Shown here piece after piece: positions 11,757 through 22,053 of a DNA stretch of 64,000 nt. Under the pieces are notes generated by a model, which did no database searches, was not told the origin of the DNA, and saw only the letters and a program-made list of their open reading frames with translations. Numbering within the stretch: the first letter of the stretch is position 1; each line of letters opens with the position of its first letter. The translations under genes and the position numbers were made by a program. The stretch is from Schizophyllum amplum. Lineage: Eukaryota > Basidiomycota > Agaricomycetes > Agaricales > Schizophyllaceae. The stretch spans positions 496,001 to 560,000 of the forward strand of contig VDMD01000012.1 of assembly GCA_007026445.1 (NCBI GenBank). The letters run 5' to 3'.

Positions 11757-11966
11757 CCATGGATCGCTCGCGCACCGCGCAAGGCGGCGGACGAGATTTG
11801 AGCGGTAGGGACGCGACAAATGCGTGATGGCGGCGAAGAGAGACGGACGCGCGCGACGTTTGCGGTGACTCTATGCAGATCGCCGGGAAGCCTTCGGCCG
11901 ACGCCCGGCAATCCGCATTAGGAAGTCTTTCTTTTCTGAGCTTCGACCCTCTCGTCCTTCTCCGCC
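11757..11966. promoter_or_regulatory. Divergent promoter shared by the mitochondrial carrier and MTO1
   Basis: Only about 210 bp separate the two start codons (11756 minus, 11967 plus). Pyrimidine-rich sequence (ctttcttttctgagcttcg) lies just upstream of MTO1. No obvious TATA box was seen, as is common for fungal housekeeping promoters. Confidence 0.5.
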
Positions 11967-14794
11967 ATGTTTCTCGCACGACGGCGCGCCTGCCGCAGTC
12001 TGCGGCCTGCACTGCACCGCTATCTCTCCACAGGTTTGGCTTACGATGGTACGCGCACTCTTGCATACCCAGGTTACGGCTTACATTCCTCAGTCTGTGT
12101 CATTGGTGGTGGCCACGCAGGCTGCGAGGCCGCCGCGGGCGCGGCGCGCACCGGAGCGCGTACTGTGCTCCTCACACAGAATCCTGCCACCATAGGGGAA
12201 ATGTCGTGCAACCCTTCGATTGGCGGTGTCGGCAAAGGAACGCTCGTACGCGAAGTAGACGCGCTGGACGGAATAATGGGCAGGGTCGCAGGTGCGTCTC
12301 TGCATATATGCGCGCATACACCCCGTTTAACGTGAACAGACAAGGCTGGCATACAGTTCCGCATTCTAAACCGCTCCAAAGGCACGGCTGTCTGGGTGAG
12401 TGAGTGTCCTGTAATTTCTATGATCGAGACGGAACTAATGAGTGCAGGGCCCGAGAGCGCAAATGGACCGCACGCTGTACAGGACAAATATGCAGCGCAC
12501 GCTCTTCAACTACCCAAACCTTGACGTGCGCGCCGGCAGTGTGTTTGACCTTGTATTCGACGCGCCACCGTCCGCGGATGGTCCACCGAGCAAGATTGTC
12601 GGTGTCAAGCTAGGTACGCCATTCCCATCGAATTAAGAATAAAGGTATCGATGACTGTAGACTCTGGCGACATCGTACTTTGCTCCCAGGTTGTTATATG
12701 CACAGGTACATTTCTGTCCGCCGAAATTCACATAGGCGCGTCTATTGGTTGCATGTGGCATCACACCTTATCCTAACTCTGTAATAAGGCCTCAAGCGCA
12801 TCCCTGCGGGGCGCATGGGTGAAGCTCCATCTATCGGCCTCTCCGCCTCTTTGCGCGCTGCTGGCTTCAAGCTCGGCCGTCTTCAGACGGGAACGCCTGC
12901 GCGCATCGCCAAAGACAGCATTGACTTCTCTGATATGGAAGAGCAGGCAGGAGACGACCCGCCTGCCCCGTTCAGCTTCCTCAATGGCGCTGTTGACAAC
13001 GCTGTATGTCGTCTCACCCGACCACTCGCAGTCTTGCTAAATATGCGTAGGACAACCAAATATCGTGCTACATGACTCGCACGACACCACAAACGCACCA
13101 GATCATACGGGACAACTTGCACCGCAGTATACATATACAGGAGACGCGCAAGGGTCAGTCAACGCTCGATACACAATTGCTCGTAGCTTACTGATATCTT
13201 GAATAGGTCCGCGCTACTGCCCCTCCCTTGAAGCCAAAATCCTCCGGTTTGGCGACAAGATGAGCCACAACGTATGGCTCGAACCCGAAGGTTATGAGTC
13301 GGACCTCATCTATCCCAACGGCATCTCGAACAGTATGCCGGAAGACGTACAGGAGATGTTCTTGCACACGATTCCGGGACTGGAGAAGGCGCGCATTGTT
13401 CGTCCGGCATATGGCGTGGAGTATGATCATATCGATCCTAGGGAACTTGGGCGTATGTACAATCAGTTGCTCGGTTTGTTGACCGTCACGCTCACTGCAA
13501 CCTCAGCATCCCTGCAAACCAAGCGCATACAGGGTCTGTTCCTCGCCGGCCAGATCAATGGTGCGTATCACTATCCTCGCTTGCGGACATAAGTTCACAT
13601 AACTTCGCTGTAGGTACGACTGGCTACGAAGAGGCCGCCGCGCAGGGTGTTGTCGCCGGCATCAACGCCGGGCTCGCCGCGCAAGGCAAGCAGCCCCTGA
13701 TCGTCAGCCGTGCCGATGGCTTCATCGGTGTCATGATCGACGACCTGATCGTCAAAGGTGCAGAGGAACCTTGTGCGTATCCCTTCCTTCGGTTACCTGT
13801 GCCTCGTTCTCCCTCGTTTTGTTCTCCTTCGGCTTGTGAACTCTCAGCCTTTATTGCCTTCATACCGGGTGACTGATGAGCGCCTCTCCAGATCGCATGT
13901 TCACGTCTCGCTCCGAGTACCGGATGACCATCCGCAGCGATAACGCAGATATGCGGTTGACGCCGCTAGGCCGGCGGGCGGGCGTTGTGGACGACACACG
14001 TTGGGCAAAGTACGAGCAAATGTGTGCGGACATGGCTGAGGTAACAACGGTGTTGAAGGAGACGAAGTTGAGCCCACAGGTGCGTCACAAACAAACATGT
14101 TGTTTGTTCTGGTGTTGACAAGTCGGCCCTTTAGGCATGGATTCAGCATGGACAGACCGTGCAGCGAGATGGCGCTTATCGCAGCGGCTACGACTTGCTC
14201 GGGTACCCCAAGGTCTCCACCCTCGACCTCGTTGGCGCGATCCCAAAGCTGGCGAACTTTGACCCTCAGACGCTTGCGCGAGTGGACATCGATGGTAAAC
14301 ACATCGACACTATACACTGTACCTCAGCTGACTGTGACCGTCCCTACAGGCCGCTACGCGCACTACATCCATCGCCAGCAGGCCGACCTGAAGGAGTTCA
14401 TGCAGGATGAGTCGTTCACGCTCGACCCGCAGATGGACTACGAGGCGGTAGACGGGCTCAGCAGCGAAGTGAAGGAGAAGCTGGCTAAAGTTCGACCGAC
14501 TACGATTGTGAGTGGGATCTGTTTTTGATGATGTGTTCTTGTATGCAGGCAATGGGCCTTCTCGTCTAGCTCTATCGCCGTGTCTCTTCTTCGTTTCTTG
14601 TCTGCTGAACACTTTTTCTTTTCTCGCTGAGCATTTGTGCTGACTGCATGCAATAGGGCGCGGCACGGCGAATGGAGGGGGTAACGCCCATCTCCATTGT
14701 ATGCTTAATGCGCCATGCACGACGGAAAGCTATTCCAGGCGGTTTGCCAGCTCTGGAGCCTACGCCCAGTCCAGCTACTGCTGCAGCGGCTTGA
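11967..14794 (+). CDS. MTO1: Mitochondrial tRNA wobble-uridine modification enzyme MTO1 (GidA/MnmG family)
   Basis: With MSS1/GTPBP3 it installs the 5-carboxymethylaminomethyl-type group at U34 of mitochondrial tRNAs. The N-terminus ([20 protein letters not shown]) is a basic amphipathic targeting sequence. The FAD-binding motif follows ([20 protein letters not shown]), then [20 protein letters not shown], the GidA signatures [20 protein letters not shown] and [25 protein letters not shown] and [20 protein letters not shown]. The C-terminal helical domain ends with [16 protein letters not shown], the expected GidA end, which requires an unusually long last intron at 14508-14656. More than eight introns. 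The frame is intact. Confidence 0.94.
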
Positions 14795-15079
14795 AATGTC
14801 GAGCTGCTATTCCGATCGGGGTACTCCCCAGGAGAGGACTGGCTGGTAATGGAGAGGTTTGGGTCTTTGTATGATATGCTCACATTTATTCCCCTACTTA
14901 CAAATAACCTGTAATAGCACTGTACATCTATCCCCTCTCAACTCAGACGGTTCGGATTTCCTCGTCTCTTGAAGTATAGGGTGAGAGTTGTGTGACTTCT
15001 GACGTCATCGACGATGCTCATGTTCAAGTTCGACTTGATCCATCCGGATCTGGGACACAGCAGTTCTGCACCTACCACC

Positions 15080-15461
15080 ATGTCCTCAGGATCCACCGCT
15101 AACGTTCGTATGGCCCAGGCGATCTTAGGCCATATTTCATCTCAAATAATCTTGCAGGACCCCGCTTGGAAAGGCCGCGAGAATGCCGAGGAGGCGCAAC
15201 ATATTCATGCCAAGGTATGTCTGCTTCCTTAGTTTTCCCTCCTCTTCCCTCGTCAGCTCTCGTGTTAGTCCCTCCGCCGAGGAGGCTGCAGCTGACACTC
15301 ATTTACAGGAGCAGGAGCAGCTTAAAGCCCTCCGCGCCGAGCTGGACAAGAAGGATGCCTCCGCCAAGCCTGCTGAGTCCAAGGAGCGTGACTTCGAAGG
15401 TGGCTTTGGGGGCCAGGAGCACCTCGAAGACCGCTACGCGACGACTAGCGGGGAGCACTAG
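15080..15461 (+). CDS. Small hydrophilic protein, possibly related to ATPase inhibitor IF1
   Basis: Three exons give a protein of under 80 residues: MSSGSTAN, then DPAWKGRENAEEAQHIHAK, then EQEQLKALRAELDKKDASAK and a Gly/Glu-rich tail ending ATTSGEH. The introns start gttcgt and gtatgt and end tgcag and tacag. The central charged helix, with its RENAEE...KEQEQLKAL pattern, resembles the core of F1-ATPase inhibitor IF1 (a KRE.A.E..Y...EKEQL type string). However, there is no clear mitochondrial presequence and the tail is unlike IF1. The gene structure is convincing; the function is a guess. Confidence 0.6.
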
Positions 15462-15995
15462 CCTGCGCGTCACTCTCACATCCGCATAACAACAAGGAAG
15501 ATCGACGCGATGTAACATTTACTTACTGTACTTACCAAGTAGCCAACAAACAGACAATTGTTCTTCACTTGCTCTCAAATCTCGCCCCAACTTTGCCTGA
15601 AATGCCAGGTATCAACATCTCCATCATTATACCCAGTCGGTGTACGTGAGACGCGGCCGCCCGCCGACCACGGTATGTAAACCAGAGCCAACGGTAACGC
15701 TGCTAACTAGCCGAGGGAACCTGTAATATAACCAAAGGTGGTAGATAAATATGCTGACTCTCTGCCTGTCCAATGTCCGTGGCGCGCGCGCGCCTAGTTA
15801 CAAAACACTGAAAGCAATATACGTATACGAGAACACAAGCGTAGTCCGGTGGGATGGCCGCCACGCCGCAGGTGGACGGGTGGGATGAGGTAAGTTGACT
15901 GTACATTCCGCGTATCGTACAACCGGGGCGGGGCGAGTGGGCGATGGGGTGGGTGGAGCCGTATACACCAGGACATACCAAGGCCGGTGAGGCGG
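15462..15995. other. Convergent 3' flanks
   Basis: The gap lies between the stop at 15461 (plus) and the GH5 stop at 15996 (minus), so it holds two facing 3' UTRs. A short alternating cg tract (gcgcgcgcg) lies near 15783. No gene was recognised. Confidence 0.5.
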
Positions 15996-18665
15996 TTATG
16001 AGCACAACGCCGTCGGCGCCGCAGCGTTCGTGCCAACCCATGGGTCGAGGTACGTGCAGCTCGCGATGTCCGTCATCAGGCCCGCCGTATCGGCCGCATT
16101 GTTCCACCCGTTGCCCACGTCCACCGACGATGCGCTCGTGAACGTCGGGTTCGCGAGCGTCGGCACTGCCGCCGTCGGTGTGTACTGTGGCAAATCCGTC
16201 GGCGCGCCACCGTGGCTGATCGTCGCTGGCGGCCAGTCCAAGGACGCGGTAGCGGTGGCGGCGATGTCGCCCGCACCGGAGCCGCCTGTTTGCCAGGCCT
16301 CCAGAGGGCCCGTCCACGGCGACGGGTTGCCGCAAGTGCCAGCAGCCTCGCGCGGGTCCTTTGGCATCCAGCCATTGTCGAGGCCGAGCTTGTACGACCA
16401 GGCGGGCGACTCAACCTTGCCGGTCACGGTTGACTCGCCGATCTTCCATGTCCAGAAGAACCAGTTCTACAGACGCGGTCAATACACCTTGACTTGATCT
16501 TTGAGTACCGAAAGCACGCACTTGCAGGGCATCCATGCTGGCCACCGCGAATTGCTTCATGGCAGCCTTCATATCGTCCGAGTAGTTCTCCCAGTCGGTC
16601 CACTCGTCGCACGACCCAACACGCTCGAAGCCGGGATCCTTGTACGTGCCCTCGTACCGGACACCATCCTCGACACCGTTGAGCCACAGGCCACAGTCCG
16701 TGACGGCGTTGCTGAACTCGCCCGCCGCGGTGAAGCCGAAGGCCGTCATTGACTTGTTCATAGCCGCGCCCCAAGCATCGCATGGAGTGTTGGCGTAGCT
16801 GTCCATGGTGGCGCTCGACTGGCCGCTGAAGGCAATGTACGGATGGTAGTCGAGCGTGATGCGATCGGCGCCGGTGAGGAAACCCTCCCACTGGGCGATA
16901 CCGGCGAACCCATCGTGGAAGTTGATAAATGGACCCTTGCCCTCGCCAGTTCCGCTAGCTTCCCGAACAATCTGGTAGGCCTGGTAGTAGCTGTGAGAAC
17001 AGTCAGTATCTTGTACATACCGAGCAGTGAACGCGAGATAACGCACTAAGCAGCCAGCTGGTCCTGACCGATGATTGGGGACTGCGGCTCGTTCGTTATG
17101 CCGAACATGGTGATAACGTCCTTGTACTGCTCCTGCGAGATGAATTCGGCGATAATCCGAATGTAGTCGAGCGAGCGCTGGGCGTTGGCGAGACCCATCG
17201 GACCCGCAAGCATGTTGACATCGCCCAATCTGCCCGAATGGTTCCAGCCATTCTGACTGCCCGGAAGTACGTGCAGATCCAAGTTGATACGGATGCCATA
17301 CTTGCGAGCCCAGTTGATGGCTTTGAGGAAGTACCTATCAGGAAAAAGACCATGAGACTGCGCCCAAGAGATACATTGAGTCCAGCTTACTTCCATGACG
17401 TCTTCTCGAGGAAGGGCTCGTCGCCGCGCGTTTCGATGGCATAGTAGCCTATGGCAATTCGAACATGGTTCAAGCCCGCACCAGCGATCTGCGCGAAATC
17501 CTGCTCGGTCTAGATGGAGATGAATGCTCAGCTCGGGAGTATACGACAAATCAAGGAACCCACGATAAAGCTCTTGTAGTGTTCCTCCATGAGGTCGATA
17601 CCACCGTCTGAGTCTCGCATGTTTTGGCATAGGGTCCACTCATCGACCGCCGGGGTAGTGTTATTGACGTATGGCTCGTATAGCGCCGGTGCGATGAACT
17701 AGAGATGGTGTCAGTGTTGTTGAGTACGACGCGACAGGGTGCGCACCGGTTCCGGGACAAGCCAACCGCCGAGGTTGACACTGGTACACAACAAGTCAGA
17801 CTTCAAAAGCAGATGAGGGTTTAAGATGTGCGCACCCGTATATTTTGTCCTCGCCGTACTTGAACGTCTCGTTGAGTGGAGGAGTGTACGTCTGCGCCTG
17901 AGCGTTGTTGTTGAAGGGGTCGGTGTCGTCCCAGTACCATGTACCGCCAAATGAGTTGGTGTATGTGATCTTGTCACCATTCTCCATAGTGATCTCGCTC
18001 CCATCACCTCCAGTTACGATAGCGTTCTTCCCTCCACTAGACGCAGTACCATCGGAATCGCTAGAAGAGTTGCTGTCCCCGTTGTTTGACGCCAGGTTGT
18101 TCTTGTCATTCTTCGGCTTCACAACCGCAAAGTAGACGGGAATGACGACGGCGAGAATGAGAAGAACGAGAGCAGCGACTGCGGCCAAGATCATGACGCG
18201 CTTCGACCGCGCGCGAGGGGCAGCGTATGTCGCGCGTTTCTCCTCCAAGTGTCGACTGCTGGCTGAGCCTACGGGAGACATCGCATGACCGGGCTGATCG
18301 TCGAAGTTCTCCGGGTCGTCCCTGTAGCCACCCCCATATAGAGTGTTCGCCAAAGGCTGTCGGGAGTTGACGCTGTCGTTGAGGGCATAGACAGAGTCAC
18401 TGAACTCTGACTGATCGCCGCGGAAGGACGGCGAGCCTGATGAGGCGAAGGAATCGCGTACTTGGGGGCCAGATGGATCGTCGTACAGGGCGGTACCGAG
18501 GAAGCGGGGCTGAGCAGCGCCAGAAGGGGCGTGCATGGAGTCCGTCTCCGACAAGACCGCGCTCTGCTGGCTGGCGAACGGATCGTGTTGGAGGGAAGGC
18601 GAAGCAGTATCATGGCGAGGTAATGGATCGTAGGGAGTTGTGGCCGTCACCGGGGTGGACGACAT
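15996..18665 (-). CDS. Membrane-anchored glucan 1,3-beta-glucosidase (GH5 exo-1,3-glucanase, ExgD type)
   Basis: Releases glucose from beta-1,3-glucan at the cell surface during wall remodelling. The N-terminal cytosolic region starts MSSTPVTATTPYD and is Ser/Pro/Asp-rich. A signal anchor (VMILAAVAALVLLILAVVIP) follows a basic RARSKR, giving type II topology. After a Ser/Asn-rich stalk comes GGTWYWDDTDPFNNNAQAQ, then the GH5 barrel: VNLGGWLVPEP, HVRIAIGYYA, INLDLHVLPGSQNGWNHSG. The acid/base Glu is in MFGITNEPQ and the nucleophile Glu in AAGEFSNAVTDCGLWLNG. WFFWTWKIGES follows. The C-terminus extends past the barrel to GTNAAAPTALCS. The frame is intact over several introns. The membrane-anchored ExgD-like class is inferred from the signal anchor. 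Confidence 0.92.
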
Positions 18666-19482
18666 GGTGGGCAGGTACGAGGTCGTCTAGACCGCTGCTG
18701 TAAAATTGGAGGTCTGTGCTGCTTCAGCTGACAGCCGGGAACACGAGTCGATGTAACGTTCTCACAAGGAGTCGAGCGGCGCCACCGGCGATTGATCAAA
18801 ATCGGAGAGGAGAAGAAGGAAGGAGCGAGGGCGTCGTCGTCGCCGAGGACGACGGTGAGCTTGCAGAGGGCGCGCGGGGAACGGTGACGGTCAGAGACAA
18901 GGCGCAATTCGTCAATTTCGGCCGTCTTCCCGGGCGCTTTGCGGGGTTGATCGACGCCCGTCACACGGCCTCCGGTTCCGTTTTTGGACAAAATGGCCGC
19001 TGAAGCGGCCAACTGATGCCGCCTGGCTTGAACCGCCGTCGGGTGACCGACGGTGCCAGGATGCCACCTAAATGCAAGCCCTTCAGAAGAACTGCCGAGC
19101 GTCGCGGTGCCCGCATGCGCCGCGCGATAAAACTTGGAGAAGCATCTGCTGGTTCCGATGTGGTCGCCTTAGCGCCAAGGTCCTCGGCTACCAAGTCCCA
19201 TCTAGACACGACGCCGCGCTCGACGTGGCGCCTACCAGACCACCCCTAGCTTAAACTAAGTACCCTGCAGGCTTTTGAGCTGTAGAATCAGTAAACTACA
19301 GGAACTTCTCTGGATACGGACACGAACGACATATCGCGACGCAGAGTCGCCAGCAAAACAAACGATACAGTACAGAAGAGCAGCTACCAGCTTCATGCGA
19401 TCGACTAGGTCCTTCTGTATAGCACAGTTGCGCCGCCAGCCCAGAAGATGAATGGCGTACACAGGTAGGCAATGCTCGACTG
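18666..19482 (-). other. Intergenic: GH5 promoter and GH20 3' flank
   Basis: About 0.8 kb lies between two minus-strand genes. Several ORFs without an ATG or a domain cross it on both strands. I find no protein family, repeat or RNA in it. The part next to 18665 should be the GH5 promoter. Confidence 0.5.
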
Positions 19483-21571
19483 TCAACTCAAGACCAGGGA
19501 TACGTTCTCCAAAAAGGCTCCGTCGCAACCGATGAAATTGGTGGGTGCCGCGAAAGATATGTTCGCGGGCCGCAAGCTACTGCCCGAGATGCCCATGACG
19601 GTTTCGTAGAGGTAGGACACGCCGCCGATGTTGGCCACAGTATAATCCCGCGTCGCTTGGATCTCCACCGTCGTCGGCACGCCGGGGGACAGGGTGTAGT
19701 TAAGGGGATAGAACTCGTTACTCGCGACATCCTGAAAGGTCAACGAAGAGACGTGGAGCGCGGTGTCCGTGCCGCTGAACAGAATGCCGTCTCCCGTGTC
19801 CGCTGTGACAGTGAAGGTCAGGGTGTACGGGGGTCCGACAGACGCGAATGGGGTGGTCGTGGGCACATTGGGAAGGGTAGCGTACTCGAACAGCGTCGAG
19901 CCAGGGGCGGCGCCCGCCACAGCGCGATTGAGGTTCTGCCCGGGCGCCCTCGCCATGAGGACTGGGTAGATGTCCTCGAACTCCGCCTGCGTCAGCGCAG
20001 TGTCCCGCACCTCCGAGCCCGCCCATGCCTTCTCCGCGTACGCCGCGATGCTTTTCGCGACCTGGTAGTACACGTCCAGCGGCGTCGACGCGTTGTTCCC
20101 GTAGTCGTTCCACAGCGCCATGATCGACCCGCGGAGCAGCGGGTCGTCCACCGCCGTGTTGTTCGTCTCGTCGTCCGGGCTGAAGATGTTCGGCGCCCAG
20201 CCCCCGCCGCCGGGCGCGCCGCCCCACAGTAGCGTCTGGTTCAGCTCGTGCGGGAACCAGGGCGAGTACTTGCCAACCATGTAGAGGAAGCGCTGCTCGG
20301 AGTTGATAACGCGGTAGCCCTGGTCCATGAGCCGCACGGGGATCGAGTCGCCGGGGAAGTTCCAGTGGTGGATGGTGATGTTGGTGGAGACGGCGGAGGT
20401 GTTACTGGGCTCATTGGTGCCCCAGATGCGGGTGGCCTTGCCCTGGGCGGTCATGTAGGCGGCCATGTCGTTGACGAATGCGATGTAGTCATCGGCGAGG
20501 TCGCTGGAGTACTCGTCGGCGCCGATGGAGACCTCGGAGGCTGTGAACCAGGGGAGGACTTCGTCCCATGCGGCTTTGACGGTGGCCGTGGACTCTGGGA
20601 TGGAGAGGTTGAGAAAATCGGGTGTGCCCGGGATCGCGAGCTCGGGCTTCCACTTGGTGAACACGAGCGAGTGCCCTGGCGTGTCGATTTCGGGGATGAC
20701 AGTGATGCCGTGTTTGGTGCATGTGTCCTGCAGAGCGGAGAAGTCCTCGTACGACCAGGTCTCGTTCTCCATGCCTGCAACGATGCCCGCAATAGGCGAG
20801 CCTTCGGATGGACGCAGGCGGAAGGCCGCGTAGCCCTCCATCCACTCGTCGTCATCGGCGTGCAGGCGAGGTTCATCGTAGACGAAGTCCGATACGTGAA
20901 CATGCAGTGTTTGTAGCTTGAAGAACGACGTGTAGACACATAGGTCAGCTGAGGATATTGAGTGATGCTCCTCGTATAGAGTGATACAGTGCCAACTCAC
21001 CGACGAACGAAGCTTGGAAATAGTGACGCGCGACATCGAGCATGAGGCCGCGAATCTCCCAGCCAGGAGTATCGGATCCAGAGCCCGTAGGTATTTGCAT
21101 GACAGTCGCGCCACCTGAGGCGCTGAGAATAGCCTGCTGTAGAAGAGTCCGCGTACCCCACCAGGTTCCGATGGCCCCCACTCCCTGGATGGTGTATGTG
21201 GAATTCGTGGCAACGAAGTCGTATCCTTCGTCAGTTGGGCTTCCACTGAACAATGTATGATTGGTCGCCCCTGCGGTGAGAAATATGACCGCCGCTTCCC
21301 CACCGCCAGCGTCAGGCGCAATGGTGACGTCCGGTAGGTCCGTGAAGTTCGTTATCCACACCAGGTCGTCTCGGAAGGTCGCAGCGTAGTCAGCTAGAGA
21401 GTCCTCGAAGGCCGCGTCCACAATTATCTGTACTTTCGAAGAGAGGACGAAGTATCCTCCATCTTCCGACGCGACAAACTCATTCACGGATGGGATTTGA
21501 GGCAGTAGCTGAGCGGTGACTAGACCGAGCATACCGAGACTCAATGCGAGAGTCTGCATCCTGCAGGTCAT
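19483..21571 (-). CDS. Secreted glycoside hydrolase family 20 enzyme (beta-N-acetylhexosaminidase-like)
   Basis: The start MTCRMQTLALSLGMLGLVTA gives a signal peptide; a second ATG at 21559 would also work. The GH20b-like N-terminal domain (VNEFVASEDGGYFVLSS) is followed by the barrel: GWEIRGLMLDVARHYFQASF, then after an intron with acceptor ctcag, FFKLQTLHVHVSDF, GITVIPEIDTPGHSLVF and the catalytic Asp-Glu pair in VSIGADEYSSD. Later come RIWGTNEPSN, HHWNFPGDS and SIMALWNDYGN. A long C-terminal beta-rich domain (about 19500-19900) ends FLENVSLVLS. The catalytic string is GADE rather than the GGDE usual in chitobiases, so the substrate may be other than chitobiose. A single long downstream exon, in frame throughout. 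Confidence 0.88.
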
Positions 21572-21620
21572 GACCGTAGAGGCGGAGCGCAAGAGAAGAC
21601 GTGCAGAGCCATGATGCTAG

Positions 21621-21629
21621 CTTATATAG
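21621..21629 (-). promoter_or_regulatory. TATA box of the GH20 gene
   Basis: On the minus strand CCTATATAAG lies about 50 bp upstream of the start codon at 21571. TATA boxes are more typical of regulated secreted-enzyme genes than of the housekeeping genes nearby. Confidence 0.55.
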
Positions 21630-22053
21630 GCAAGGAGCCGCCGTGAGATTGACGGGGAGGGTCAGAAGATGCGCCTTCGAAGCGGGGAAAAGCAGGGAGT
21701 CGCATGGTGCTGATAAGGAGATGGCCCGACAGGGAGCATTCAAGTTACAATGTAGATCGCGGCGAGAAGGAGTTGTGCCTTTATATTGGCATCGCGAGCG
21801 TCGCGAAAGGTCAATGACAAGAGAGAGCAGGAGCGTTTGAGTGAATGAACATCGGGAGTTGCCGATGATGCATGGCGGGCGGCCCGGACCAAGCGGCTCC
21901 TTGTCCTGAACTTCCATTTGCATCCAGACTTTGTTCTGGCGTCGCGCCGCACATCCCACTGACGCGTTTAGACGCGTCGCAACAACTCCACACATTGCGC
22001 CTGCATCCGTGCACTAATCCTAACACGACCGTCCGCACTAAACCCGACCTCGC
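21630..22053. promoter_or_regulatory. Divergent promoter region between GH20 and EAF1
   Basis: Start codons at 21571 (minus) and 22054 (plus) face away from each other over about 480 bp, so this stretch serves both. No coding sequence was recognised in it. Confidence 0.45.

Noticed and set aside
20248..20916. 222-codon plus-strand ORF antisense to GH20
   Set aside because: A shadow of the long GH20 exon; low-complexity Val/Gly/Asp composition typical of antisense frames.
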